NCBI GenBank assembly: GCA_031255235.1
Contig: JAIRSX010000072.1
Coordinates: 1-12,564 of the forward strand
DNA length: 12,564 bases
From: Rickettsiales bacterium
GTDB lineage: Bacteria > Pseudomonadota > Alphaproteobacteria > Rickettsiales > UBA1997
Direction: 5' to 3'
This document shows positions 1 through 5,957 of this stretch, one piece after another. Under the pieces are notes generated by a model, which saw only the letters and a program-made list of their open reading frames with translations, had not been told where the DNA came from and ran no database searches. Every line of letters begins with the position of its first letter. The stretch's first letter is position 1. Made by a program: the position numbers and the translations under genes.

Positions 1-83
1 AGATTAAAGGTTTCCTTCTTAACTCCAGTTAATCTCCTGAAGTCTTCTTCCTTTAGATTCTTAACAGAATCATATTTTGACAT
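1..83 (-). CDS. IS5-type transposase, N-terminal part (cut by window edge)
   Basis: Reading the minus strand from the ATG at 83 gives 27 codons without a stop, running off the left edge. The peptide begins MSKYDSVKNLKEEDFRRLTG and continues VKKETFN. This 'NLKEEDFRRLTGVKKETF' style opening is what I know from the N-terminal helix-turn-helix part of IS5-group DDE transposases common in Rickettsiales and cyanobacteria. The DDE catalytic core would lie outside the window, so activity cannot be judged. The gene points away from the DUF1706 remnant, and the insertion-sequence end must lie between this start codon and about position 170. The assignment rests on a short peptide recognised from memory; another HTH protein is possible. 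Confidence 0.6.
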   Translation of the reverse strand, partial: MSKYDSVKNLKEEDFRRLTGVKKETFN

Positions 84-90
84 AGCAATT

Positions 91-132
91 ATGTAGTGGT
101 TATTGTTTTTAACAAAACAGTAACCACTACAT
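91..132. repeat. Strong hairpin / inverted repeat at the IS end
   Basis: ATGTAGTGGTTA (91-102) is the exact reverse complement of TAACCACTACAT (121-132). The pairing continues inward with one G-T wobble (103/120) and then TGTTTT against AAAACA, leaving a four-base loop. It lies 8 bases upstream of the transposase start codon. It could be a subterminal structure of the IS, a terminator reading out of or into the element, or a translation-protecting hairpin. No long T run follows on either side, so I do not call it a terminator. Confidence 0.7.
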
Positions 133-144
133 ATTGTAAAATAA

Positions 145-642
145 AAAAATATTTACGCACCAGGTCTAATAACCGTAGAAGAACAAAACGCACCATTTCG
201 ATTTAGCGATGATTTCCTACAAAAACAAAAAGAAGCGCATTGGAGACGCGACAAGAATCTGCGCGACGTATTGGTTCACCTTTACGAATGGCATCAACTG
301 TTACTGAATTGGATAAAATCCAACCGAGCTGAAATTTCTCAACCTTTTATCCCCAAACCGTACAATTGGAAAACGTATCAGCAAATGAATGTTGGCTTTT
401 GGAAGAAACATCAAGATACCCCTTACGCACGATCACAAACAATGCTGAAAGAAAGCCACACTGAAGTGTTGGCTCTAATTAAAACATTCTCAAACGAAGA
501 ATTGTTTTCTAAAAACCATTTCTCATGGACAGGAACATCAACGTTGGGAAGCTATTGTGTTTCGGCAACGGCAAGCCACTATGACTGGGCAATGAAGAAA
601 ATCAACCAGTATATCAAGACCTGTAAGGCGATGAGATCATAA
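145..642 (+). pseudogene. ClbS/DfsB family (DUF1706) four-helix protein, 5'-truncated
   Basis: The frame is open from just after the TAA at 142-144, and family similarity is clear from about 163 (LITVEEQNAPFRFSDDF) to the stop at 640-642. Hallmarks are HWRRDKNLRDVLVHLYEWHQ, PYNWKTYQQMNVGFW and GSYCVSATASHYDWAMKK. ClbS/DfsB proteins are small DinB-like helical bundles; ClbS itself protects against colibactin. About 30 N-terminal residues of the usual roughly 170 are missing. No ATG precedes the conserved block, and the first in-frame start of any kind inside it is TTG 271, which would lose the first helices. Base use is foreign: 75 of 180 bases in 181-360 are G/C, against 40 of 180 in 721-900 inside hisS. 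I infer an acquired gene broken by the adjacent IS or a deletion. A rare start such as ATT 151 cannot be excluded. Confidence 0.75.
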
Positions 643-697
643 TTGTCTATTTTTTATTTTTGCTTTTTATTTATCCTCAAATAGCATCATCTATTAT

Positions 698-1912
698 ATG
701 AGATCTGATTTTCGAAACGTTAAAGGAACACAAGATTTTTTTGGGGATAAAATTGATAGATTTAATTTTGTAATAGAAACTCTTAAAAAGAATGCTAAAC
801 TATTCAATTTTAAAGAAATTTCAACTCCAATTCTGGAGTTTTCAAATTTATTTGAAAGAAATATTGGTGATGGAAGTGATATAATTTTAAAAGAAATTTA
901 TAAATTTCAGGATAGAGGTGGGGATTCGCTTGCTCTACGTCCCGAATTTACAGCTGGAATTGTTAGAAGTTTAATAGAAAATTTTGAATTGAATAGAAAT
1001 TTACCACAAAAACTTTTCAGCTATGGACCAGTTTTCAGATATGATAGACCACAAAAAGGTAGGTATAGACAATTGCACCAAATAAATGTTGAAATGTATG
1101 GTAACGATAGTTACATTGCCGACTTAGAAATTATAGTTTTTTTTAACAAAATTTTGTCCGATTTAGGTATAAAGAATATCACGTTGGAAATAAACTCTCT
1201 CGGCAGCAATGATTGTAAAAACAGATATGAAAAAGTACTTTTTGACTATTTTTCAAAATACAAAACTGATTTAAGTGAAGACAGTAAAGTGAGATTAGAG
1301 AAAAATCCTTTGAGAATCCTTGATAGCAAAGAAAATTCGGATAAGAAACTTCTTGAAAATGTCCCCAAAATACATGAATTTTACTCAACGGAAGAAAAAG
1401 AATTTTATGATAATATTTTAAAAGGTCTGAATTACTTAAATATCAATTATTACAGTAACCCTCTATTGGTTCGTGGTTTGGATTATTATACATCGTCAGT
1501 TTTTGAATTTACAACTACCGATTTAGGAAGTCAGAGTGCTATCGGTGGCGGTGGTAGATATGATAATATGGTAGAACAGATAGGTAATGAAAGAATTTCG
1601 GCAATAGGGTTTGGCGGTGGTATTGAAAGAATGAGTTTATTGATAAATAAAGAATTTGAAAAAGAAAAATTGTATGTTGTTATTCCAGTCAGCGACAATG
1701 AAATTCAATATGCTTTTAATATAGTAAACAAACTAAGGACAGATAAAAATGTGGAATTTATTTATGAAGGCAAGTTCAAAAAGAAAATGGAAAAAATGAA
1801 TAAATGTGGAGCAGACTTCGCAATTATAATTGGAGAAGATGAAATCAAAAACAGACAATTAAAAATTAAAAATCTAAAAGATGGAAGTGAAAAAGAATTT
1901 ATGCATATTTAG
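698..1912 (+). CDS. hisS: Histidyl-tRNA synthetase
   Basis: This cytoplasmic class II synthetase of 404 residues charges tRNA-His with histidine. The opening MRSDFRNVKGTQDF matches the family N-terminus. Motif 2 is FRYDRPQKGRYRQLHQ (residues 113-128), the histidine-binding loop is RGLDYYT (259-265), GGGGRYD follows at 283-289 and motif 3 is AIGFGGGIERM (302-312). A C-terminal anticodon-binding domain starts near 325. All key blocks are present and the length is normal. The RPQKGRYRQ loop is the ordinary bacterial type, unlike the divergent HisRS found in part of the Alphaproteobacteria. No clear Shine-Dalgarno precedes the ATG. Its last 14 bases overlap the end of the convergent unknown gene, with no terminator between them. 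Confidence 0.97.
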   Translation: MRSDFRNVKGTQDFFGDKIDRFNFVIETLKKNAKLFNFKEISTPILEFSNLFERNIGDGSDIILKEIYKFQDRGGDSLALRPEFTAGIVRSLIENFELNRNLPQKLFSYGPVFRYDRPQKGRYRQLHQINVEMYGNDSYIADLEIIVFFNKILSDLGIKNITLEINSLGSNDCKNRYEKVLFDYFSKYKTDLSEDSKVRLEKNPLRILDSKENSDKKLLENVPKIHEFYSTEEKEFYDNILKGLNYLNINYYSNPLLVRGLDYYTSSVFEFTTTDLGSQSAIGGGGRYDNMVEQIGNERISAIGFGGGIERMSLLINKEFEKEKLYVVIPVSDNEIQYAFNIVNKLRTDKNVEFIYEGKFKKKMEKMNKCGADFAIIIGEDEIKNRQLKIKNLKDGSEKEFMHI

Positions 1913-2906
1913 TATATGTTTTCTTGATTTTAGATAGCAACAATCTGTCGTTGTTTGTTATTCCCTTACTTTTTTCCAAATTATCTAATATTTTTTCGGC
2001 AAAATTTGCCAATAAAGTCGCTATCTTAACATAATCACATTTGTTCTTCTTAATTTCCTTAAGCATATCCTTATATTCCTTTCTAAAATTCTTATCAAAA
2101 ACATCATCTTTATTTTTAATTTTTAAAAGAATAAACTTTTTTATCCCAATCAATGGAGCAATCTTTTTATAAAAATTTGTTATAAGTTCAAATTCTCTTT
2201 GAAGATTTTTATTCGATGTTTTACTATAGATCGACAATATGTTTATTTTCTTATTGTTTATTAAAATCTCATTTATACCGAACAACACAGCAATCCTCTT
2301 TTTAAAAGAGTCTATTATACAATTTTTGATTTTTTTAATACCTTTCTTTTTCTTAAAAAGTAAAACAGACTTATCGACCAGAACATTCAAAACAATATTG
2401 ATATTATTTTCTATAACCAATTTTATAAATTTGTCGATAAGTTCCGGAGAATCGTCTTTTTTAAGCAAAGAACTACATGTTATATCATGCATAAGTTGAG
2501 ATAAAGTAAGAACCAACTTATATCTAGTCATAGAGCCGCTGTACGATTCACATATCTCTTTCCCATAACCATTCTCTTTCAAGAAAAGATAAATTAAAGG
2601 TTCCTTAAGTTCTGGCGTTATTTTTGTTAAAAAAGTAGTAGCATCTATTTCACTAACTTCTGCCACCATTTTCATGGTCAACAAATCAACACCATTAACA
2701 AAAAGTGATAAAAATTTCGACAACTCAACAATCCTCATCATTTTGTCAAAACGAGAACCAAACTCACACCAATAACAAAACTTCAACTGTTTAAGTTTTG
2801 TTGTCAAATCAGCTTTTACAAAACTGCCCAACTCCAAATTCACATTGGAGTTTTTCTTCACAATATCTACAATCTTACTCTTTATACTATCTACTGTCTC
2901 ACCCAT
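1899..2906 (-). CDS. Unknown 335-residue protein downstream of rpsP
   Basis: I do not recognise this protein. It is rich in Lys, Leu and Ile and looks mainly helical. It has no signal peptide and no convincing membrane segment, so it is probably cytoplasmic. A Cys-rich stretch KFCYWCEFGSRFD lies near residues 42-54, and the C-terminal third is strongly basic. The ATG at 2906 sits 8 bases after the rpsP stop and follows AAAGG about nine bases upstream, which supports the start and co-transcription with rpsP. In many bacteria this position is held by rimM and trmD; nothing here resembles the RimM PRC-barrel or the TrmD knot. Its stop overlaps hisS by 14 bases tail to tail. Codon use matches the AT-rich neighbours, so it looks native. 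It may be a lineage-specific gene. Confidence 0.75.
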   Translation of the reverse strand: MGETVDSIKSKIVDIVKKNSNVNLELGSFVKADLTTKLKQLKFCYWCEFGSRFDKMMRIVELSKFLSLFVNGVDLLTMKMVAEVSEIDATTFLTKITPELKEPLIYLFLKENGYGKEICESYSGSMTRYKLVLTLSQLMHDITCSSLLKKDDSPELIDKFIKLVIENNINIVLNVLVDKSVLLFKKKKGIKKIKNCIIDSFKKRIAVLFGINEILINNKKINILSIYSKTSNKNLQREFELITNFYKKIAPLIGIKKFILLKIKNKDDVFDKNFRKEYKDMLKEIKKNKCDYVKIATLLANFAEKILDNLEKSKGITNNDRLLLSKIKKTYTKYA

Positions 2907-2914
2907 CTGAACCT

Positions 2915-3280
2915 TTATTGAGCAGGTGCTACCTCTGTAGTTGTTGCTGTTGACTGAGCGGCACCACCTTTCTTCTTGCTACCATAACCTTTCTCTCTCG
3001 CTACAAAAACCGGTTTGTATTTTTCAGCACCCTTAACTCCATTCTTGATCAATAACAAAGCGGTTCTTTCAGTTGGAATCGCGCCAACGCTCAACCAATA
3101 TTCTGCTCTTTCATTATTCAATTTTAATTTTTCTTTATTACTATCATCTAACAAAGGGTTAAAAGTGCCAAGTTTTTCTAAAAATTTACTATCTCTTCTA
3201 CTTCTTGAATCTGTGGCAACAACGTGATAAAAAGGACTTTTATTCCTTCCAAATCTTGCTAATCTAATTTTTACGGACAT
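2915..3280 (-). CDS. rpsP: 30S ribosomal protein S16
   Basis: The protein has 121 residues, of which about the first 85 form the S16 domain used in early 30S assembly. It starts SVKIRLARFGRNKSPFYHVV, then has DSRSRRDSKFLEKLGTFNP, and later ERAEYWLSVGAIPTERT. The EKLGTFNPLL form is the alphaproteobacterial flavour of the family. The C-terminus carries a low-complexity tail: basic GYGSKKKGG, then Ala/Thr/Pro-rich AAQSTATTTEVAPAQ, which is an ordinary kind of S16 extension. On the minus strand it lies downstream of the mnhE-like gene and is followed after 8 bases by the unknown 335-residue gene. A promoter candidate lies in the AT-rich leader. Confidence 0.97.
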   Translation of the reverse strand: MSVKIRLARFGRNKSPFYHVVATDSRSRRDSKFLEKLGTFNPLLDDSNKEKLKLNNERAEYWLSVGAIPTERTALLLIKNGVKGAEKYKPVFVAREKGYGSKKKGGAAQSTATTTEVAPAQ

Positions 3281-3316
3281 ATCTCTACTAATTACAAGGA
3301 TAAATATTATATAATA

Positions 3317-3345
3317 TAAGTAGTAAAAAAAAATAACAAAGTCAA
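3317..3345 (-). promoter_or_regulatory. Candidate sigma-70 promoter of rpsP
   Basis: On the minus strand TTGACT (3345-3340) is followed after 17 bases by TACTTA (3322-3317), about 37 bases ahead of the rpsP ATG. The -35 is good and the -10 is mediocre. The leader also contains the perfect AT palindrome ATATTATATAATAT at 3304-3317. In such AT-rich DNA the -10 match carries little weight. Confidence 0.4.
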
Positions 3346-3429
3346 TTTTTTTTTAAAGTAAACTCATTGCGTTACATGTACATTATCGTTTCAACTGCAA
3401 AGTCCAAATTCACATAGTCGTAAAAAGTA

Positions 3430-3921
3430 CTAAACCAAACTATCATCATCTATCTTCTCAATATCCTGTGATAGATCCCACATATTGCCACTGGAAAAAT
3501 ATTTTGCATCAAGCGAGTGTACCACTAAATTTTTTTTTCTAATTAAGATCCCAATGGTTCCTGGCATCAAAGTCAAAACATTTGCATTCAAAACGTTGTC
3601 AGAATCAGAATCTTTATTTATCATAAAGTAGTCCAATACCGAAACAAATTCCTTTTTAAAATTCAAAAAATCCAGACAGATTTGGAAAATTTTTATAAAA
3701 TTTTTGTTTATTTTTGATAAAAAAAAAGTATAAAAACCAAACTGCAAAAACAAAAACTCTCCATTTTTCCTGAAAAGATTGGTCGCAAAACAAAAATAGG
3801 TTATAAAAACGGACACAAGAAAAACGTACATTACTGTATATTCAGTCAAATTCTTTTTAAAAAACAAGGTAAACACCCCAGCTATAAAATATAACAAAAA
3901 AACACAGAACTTGTTAAGCAT
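3430..3921 (-). CDS. MnhE/MrpE-like subunit of a cation/proton antiporter
   Basis: This 163-residue protein begins with two membrane segments (about residues 5-22 and 28-48). A cytoplasmic part follows with ANVLTLMPGTIGILIRKKNLVVHSLD, which matches the 'T-x-TPGT ... L-V-H-x-L-D' signature of the MnhE/MrpE family. Length and topology fit. Mrp/Mnh complexes exchange Na+ (or K+) for protons and need several subunits; none of the others is in this window. The ATG lies only 19 bases beyond the CCA end of the tRNA on the same strand, so the tRNA promoter may also drive it. There is no obvious ribosome binding site. The coding sequence contains two nine-base A/T homopolymers. Recognition rests mainly on the TPGT block, so I am fairly but not fully sure. 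Confidence 0.7.
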   Translation of the reverse strand: MLNKFCVFLLYFIAGVFTLFFKKNLTEYTVMYVFLVSVFITYFCFATNLFRKNGEFLFLQFGFYTFFLSKINKNFIKIFQICLDFLNFKKEFVSVLDYFMINKDSDSDNVLNANVLTLMPGTIGILIRKKNLVVHSLDAKYFSSGNMWDLSQDIEKIDDDSLV

Positions 3922-3940
3922 ACAACTGACTTATTTAAAA

Positions 3941-4017
3941 TGGTGGGTCAACAAGGACTTGAACCCTGGACCAAGACGTTATGAGCATCCTGCTCTAACC
4001 AACTGAGCTATTGACCC
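3941..4017 (-). tRNA. tRNA with CAU anticodon, probably tRNA-Ile2 (lysidine type)
   Basis: The minus strand folds as a complete 77-base tRNA. The acceptor GGGTCAA pairs perfectly with TTGACCC, followed by discriminator A and an encoded CCA. The D arm is GCTC/GAGC, the anticodon stem GGATG/CGTCT has two wobbles, the loop is CTCATAA and the T arm is CAGGG/CCTTG. The anticodon is CAT. Initiator tRNA is unlikely because the acceptor begins with a normal G-C pair. Between elongator Met and Ile2 (CAU converted to lysidine-AU by TilS), the variable loop TGGTC and T loop TTCAAGT look more like Ile2. That choice is an inference. Confidence 0.95.
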
Positions 4018-4029
4018 ACACCATTCTTC

Positions 4030-4058
4030 AAAATACTGAATTTGAAACTTAAAGTCAA
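4030..4058 (-). promoter_or_regulatory. Sigma-70 promoter of the tRNA (and possibly mnhE)
   Basis: On the minus strand TTGACT (4058-4053) is followed after exactly 17 bases by TATTTT (4035-4030). The -10 ends 12 bases before the mature tRNA 5' end, so transcription would start about 5 bases upstream of the tRNA, as is usual for tRNA genes. Confidence 0.6.
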
Positions 4059-4162
4059 AAAAACAAATAGTTTTGACTTTTGTTCTATCACATTTTTATC
4101 TTCCTAACCACCATATAATTTTGTCATAATTTACCAGGTCTTACCTACTACATAATATATAT

Positions 4163-4191
4163 TTGACATGTGACAACTTTTAAAATAGCAT
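4163..4191 (+). promoter_or_regulatory. Candidate sigma-70 promoter of the S1-domain gene
   Basis: A perfect TTGACA (4163-4168) is followed after 17 bases by TAGCAT (4186-4191), matching four of six -10 consensus positions. The ATG at 4222 lies about 24 bases beyond the expected start site. This is back to back with the tRNA promoter on the other strand, and the intervening stretch holds no gene. Confidence 0.5.
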
Positions 4192-4221
4192 ATACGTATA
4201 TTTTGATTTAAATAAAAAGAG

Positions 4222-4569
4222 ATGAGTGAAGAAAGTAGAGGAAATTTTGATAATAAGAGGAATTTCAGAGTTAGTAAAGGAGAATTTAATCCAGATGTAA
4301 GTGTTGGTGGAATCTATGAAGGTAGAGTTGCTAAGATTGTGATGTCTGGAGCGTTTGTAGAAATTCCAGAAAGTCCCAAAAAAGATGGTTTTGTTCATAT
4401 ATCACAACTTAGAAATGAGAGAATTGATAAGGTTGAGGATGCTTTGGAGGAGGGTAAGACTTATAAATTTAAAGTCATTGGTTTTGATTTTTCAAGGAAA
4501 CCTAAATTGTCTTTGAAAGCAGTTGATCAGGCGACAGGTGAAGATATTGAAAATTATACAAAAAAATAG
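4222..4569 (+). CDS. Stand-alone S1 RNA-binding domain protein, PNPase-like
   Basis: The 115 residues consist of a charged 25-residue N-terminus and one S1 (OB-fold) domain at about 28-102. The domain has VGGIYEGRVAKIVMSGAFVEI, DGFVHISQL and VEDALEEGKTYKFKV. It ends KLSLKAVDQATGEDIE, which closely resembles the S1 domain at the C-terminus of alphaproteobacterial polynucleotide phosphorylase. It has no RNase PH or KH domain, and the sequence upstream is a promoter, not a decayed pnp. It therefore appears to be an independent small RNA-binding protein, probably a detached duplicate. AAAGAG just before the ATG is a weak ribosome binding site. The gene is monocistronic: own promoter, then a terminator 27 bases after the stop. 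The RNA target is unknown. Confidence 0.85.
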   Translation: MSEESRGNFDNKRNFRVSKGEFNPDVSVGGIYEGRVAKIVMSGAFVEIPESPKKDGFVHISQLRNERIDKVEDALEEGKTYKFKVIGFDFSRKPKLSLKAVDQATGEDIENYTKK

Positions 4570-4595
4570 TTTTAGATTGGCGTGTTTTGATTAAG

Positions 4596-4622
4596 AAAAG
4601 GGATATTATTATATCCCTTTTT
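4596..4622 (+). terminator. Rho-independent terminator of the S1-domain gene
   Basis: AAAAGGGATAT (4596-4606) pairs perfectly with ATATCCCTTTT (4611-4621) around a TATT loop. The 3' arm runs into a short T run. The stem is nearly symmetric with A and T tails, so it could act in both directions. Confidence 0.8.
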
Positions 4623-5012
4623 ATGTTTTTATTCTTCCTCACGCAGCTAACAAAAAACATAAACAATAAAACTGACTTTATTTTTAAAAATAACGGAGGA
4701 TGATATTAGGTACATTTTTTTGCTATAGCAATTTGTTCCTCACGATAGTCCCTCTTTGAATTTACAGAAAGAGGATTAGTATATCATTTTGTCCCGCCTT
4801 TTGAAAGAGAAGAGGGTGGTAAAAAAAGGATTGGTGGATATTACGACTGTTATTATATCTTACATGTAAGGGAAAGATAAAAAAGAATTTATGGTAATTT
4901 CAATATCAAAGAAGTGTTTATGGAAAATAGGTATGTGTGCAAACTTACATAAATCTTGATTTCTCTCCCCTCTCATCCAACTCATCATAAGCTTTAATCT
5001 ATTCTATTCAAT
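4623..5012. other. Gene-poor interval, no convincing gene
   Basis: I see no supported gene here; the short ORFs on both strands (under about 45 codons) show no recognisable motif. Structured spots are the perfect 12-base palindrome TTGCTATAGCAA (4720-4731) and a hairpin CCTCTTT (4751-4757) / AAAGAGG (4768-4774) with a 10-base loop and no T run. The stretch could hold a small RNA or a decayed mobile sequence. The end nearest 5012 is the 3' side of the phosphoethanolamine-transferase gene, and no terminator is evident for it. Confidence 0.5.
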
Positions 5013-5957
5013 CTATGGCGAGATGTTTTCGTATTTAATTGTCCTATTTTCTTCGTCTTTTGTAATTTTTGTATATCCGTGACGACCAAACAGATCTGTA
5101 CCATTCACATAGTAAACACCTTTTTCTTGATTTGGGTTTATAAGTTTGTAACCCATTATTTCCATAATTAGAGAACCTAACTGATGGCAATGTGGCTTCC
5201 ACATTTTGTCAAATTTGTCTGTAATATTTTTTTCATCAAAATTAGTCCACATCATTACCGGAACATCACTTGATATAGCATCTAAACTCAAATTTCCATA
5301 ATTACCATTAAAACCACCACCACTTCCATGATCACTTATTAAAAAGAAAAATGTAGGTTTTTTTAAAGTTTTTAAATGGGTAAGTATATTATATATCAAG
5401 TAATCTTCATATAATTGAGCATTTTCATATTCATTTTCAAATACCTTAAATTCTGGATGTCTCGTTCTATATTGTAGGAATGGAGAATGCATATTACCTT
5501 GATGTAATACCATAAAATTACTACCATCTTTTTCCAAATCGTATCTTTTCAAAAATTTTAGGGTTGCATCATCTTCAAATTCATCAATTAACGCTTTTTC
5601 ATTATTGTAATGAGATATATGGTCTATGTCACCCACATTCAAATTATTGATAAGGGAAGTCGATTGAATTGATAACCAATATGTTGTCCAATTATTCCTT
5701 TTTGCTATTGAAAATAAATTTCCGGTCTTCGTAATTTGTTCTCTAAAATTTTCGGGATCCATGTACATATTAAAAAAAGACGGAATTGAGGTAGCAGTAA
5801 AAACTGCACAGGATACACCGTCTTTATATTTGAATCTTTTATCCTCTTCCGCAAATTGTTCCAGTAGTGGAGAAGTTTTATCTTTCCAACCAAAAAGACT
5901 AGATTGATGCCAACTATAAGATTCACCATAAACCAAGAATACATTAACATCTTGCAT
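5013..5957 (-). CDS. Catalytic domain of a phosphoethanolamine-transferase-like enzyme (out-of-frame 3' half)
   Basis: These 314 residues form the alkaline-phosphatase-fold domain of the EptA/MCR/CptA family, which moves phosphoethanolamine from phosphatidylethanolamine to envelope glycans or lipid A on the periplasmic side. The expected active-site residues are visible: E12 in YGES, T54 in SCAVFTATSIP (four residues after C50, like T285 of MCR-1), H152 and H157 in LHQGNMHSPF, and D209-H210 in ISDHGSGGG. The second Cys of the usual disulfide near the nucleophile is Ser60 here. The ATG at 5957 lies two bases after the 16-G run and has no proper ribosome binding site. I take it as an internal Met of a longer protein whose membrane half is the upstream ORF. 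Alone it would stay cytoplasmic. The true substrate is unknown; phosphoglycerol transfer is an alternative. Confidence 0.85.
   Translation of the reverse strand: MQDVNVFLVYGESYSWHQSSLFGWKDKTSPLLEQFAEEDKRFKYKDGVSCAVFTATSIPSFFNMYMDPENFREQITKTGNLFSIAKRNNWTTYWLSIQSTSLINNLNVGDIDHISHYNNEKALIDEFEDDATLKFLKRYDLEKDGSNFMVLHQGNMHSPFLQYRTRHPEFKVFENEYENAQLYEDYLIYNILTHLKTLKKPTFFFLISDHGSGGGFNGNYGNLSLDAISSDVPVMMWTNFDEKNITDKFDKMWKPHCHQLGSLIMEIMGYKLINPNQEKGVYYVNGTDLFGRHGYTKITKDEENRTIKYENISP

Noticed and set aside
4860..4990. Short minus-strand ORF of about 42 codons
   Set aside because: No motif, no ribosome binding site and a length expected by chance.
5705..5950. Alternative-frame ORF inside the transferase catalytic domain
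   Set aside because: It overlaps a domain with all active-site motifs; a shadow frame.
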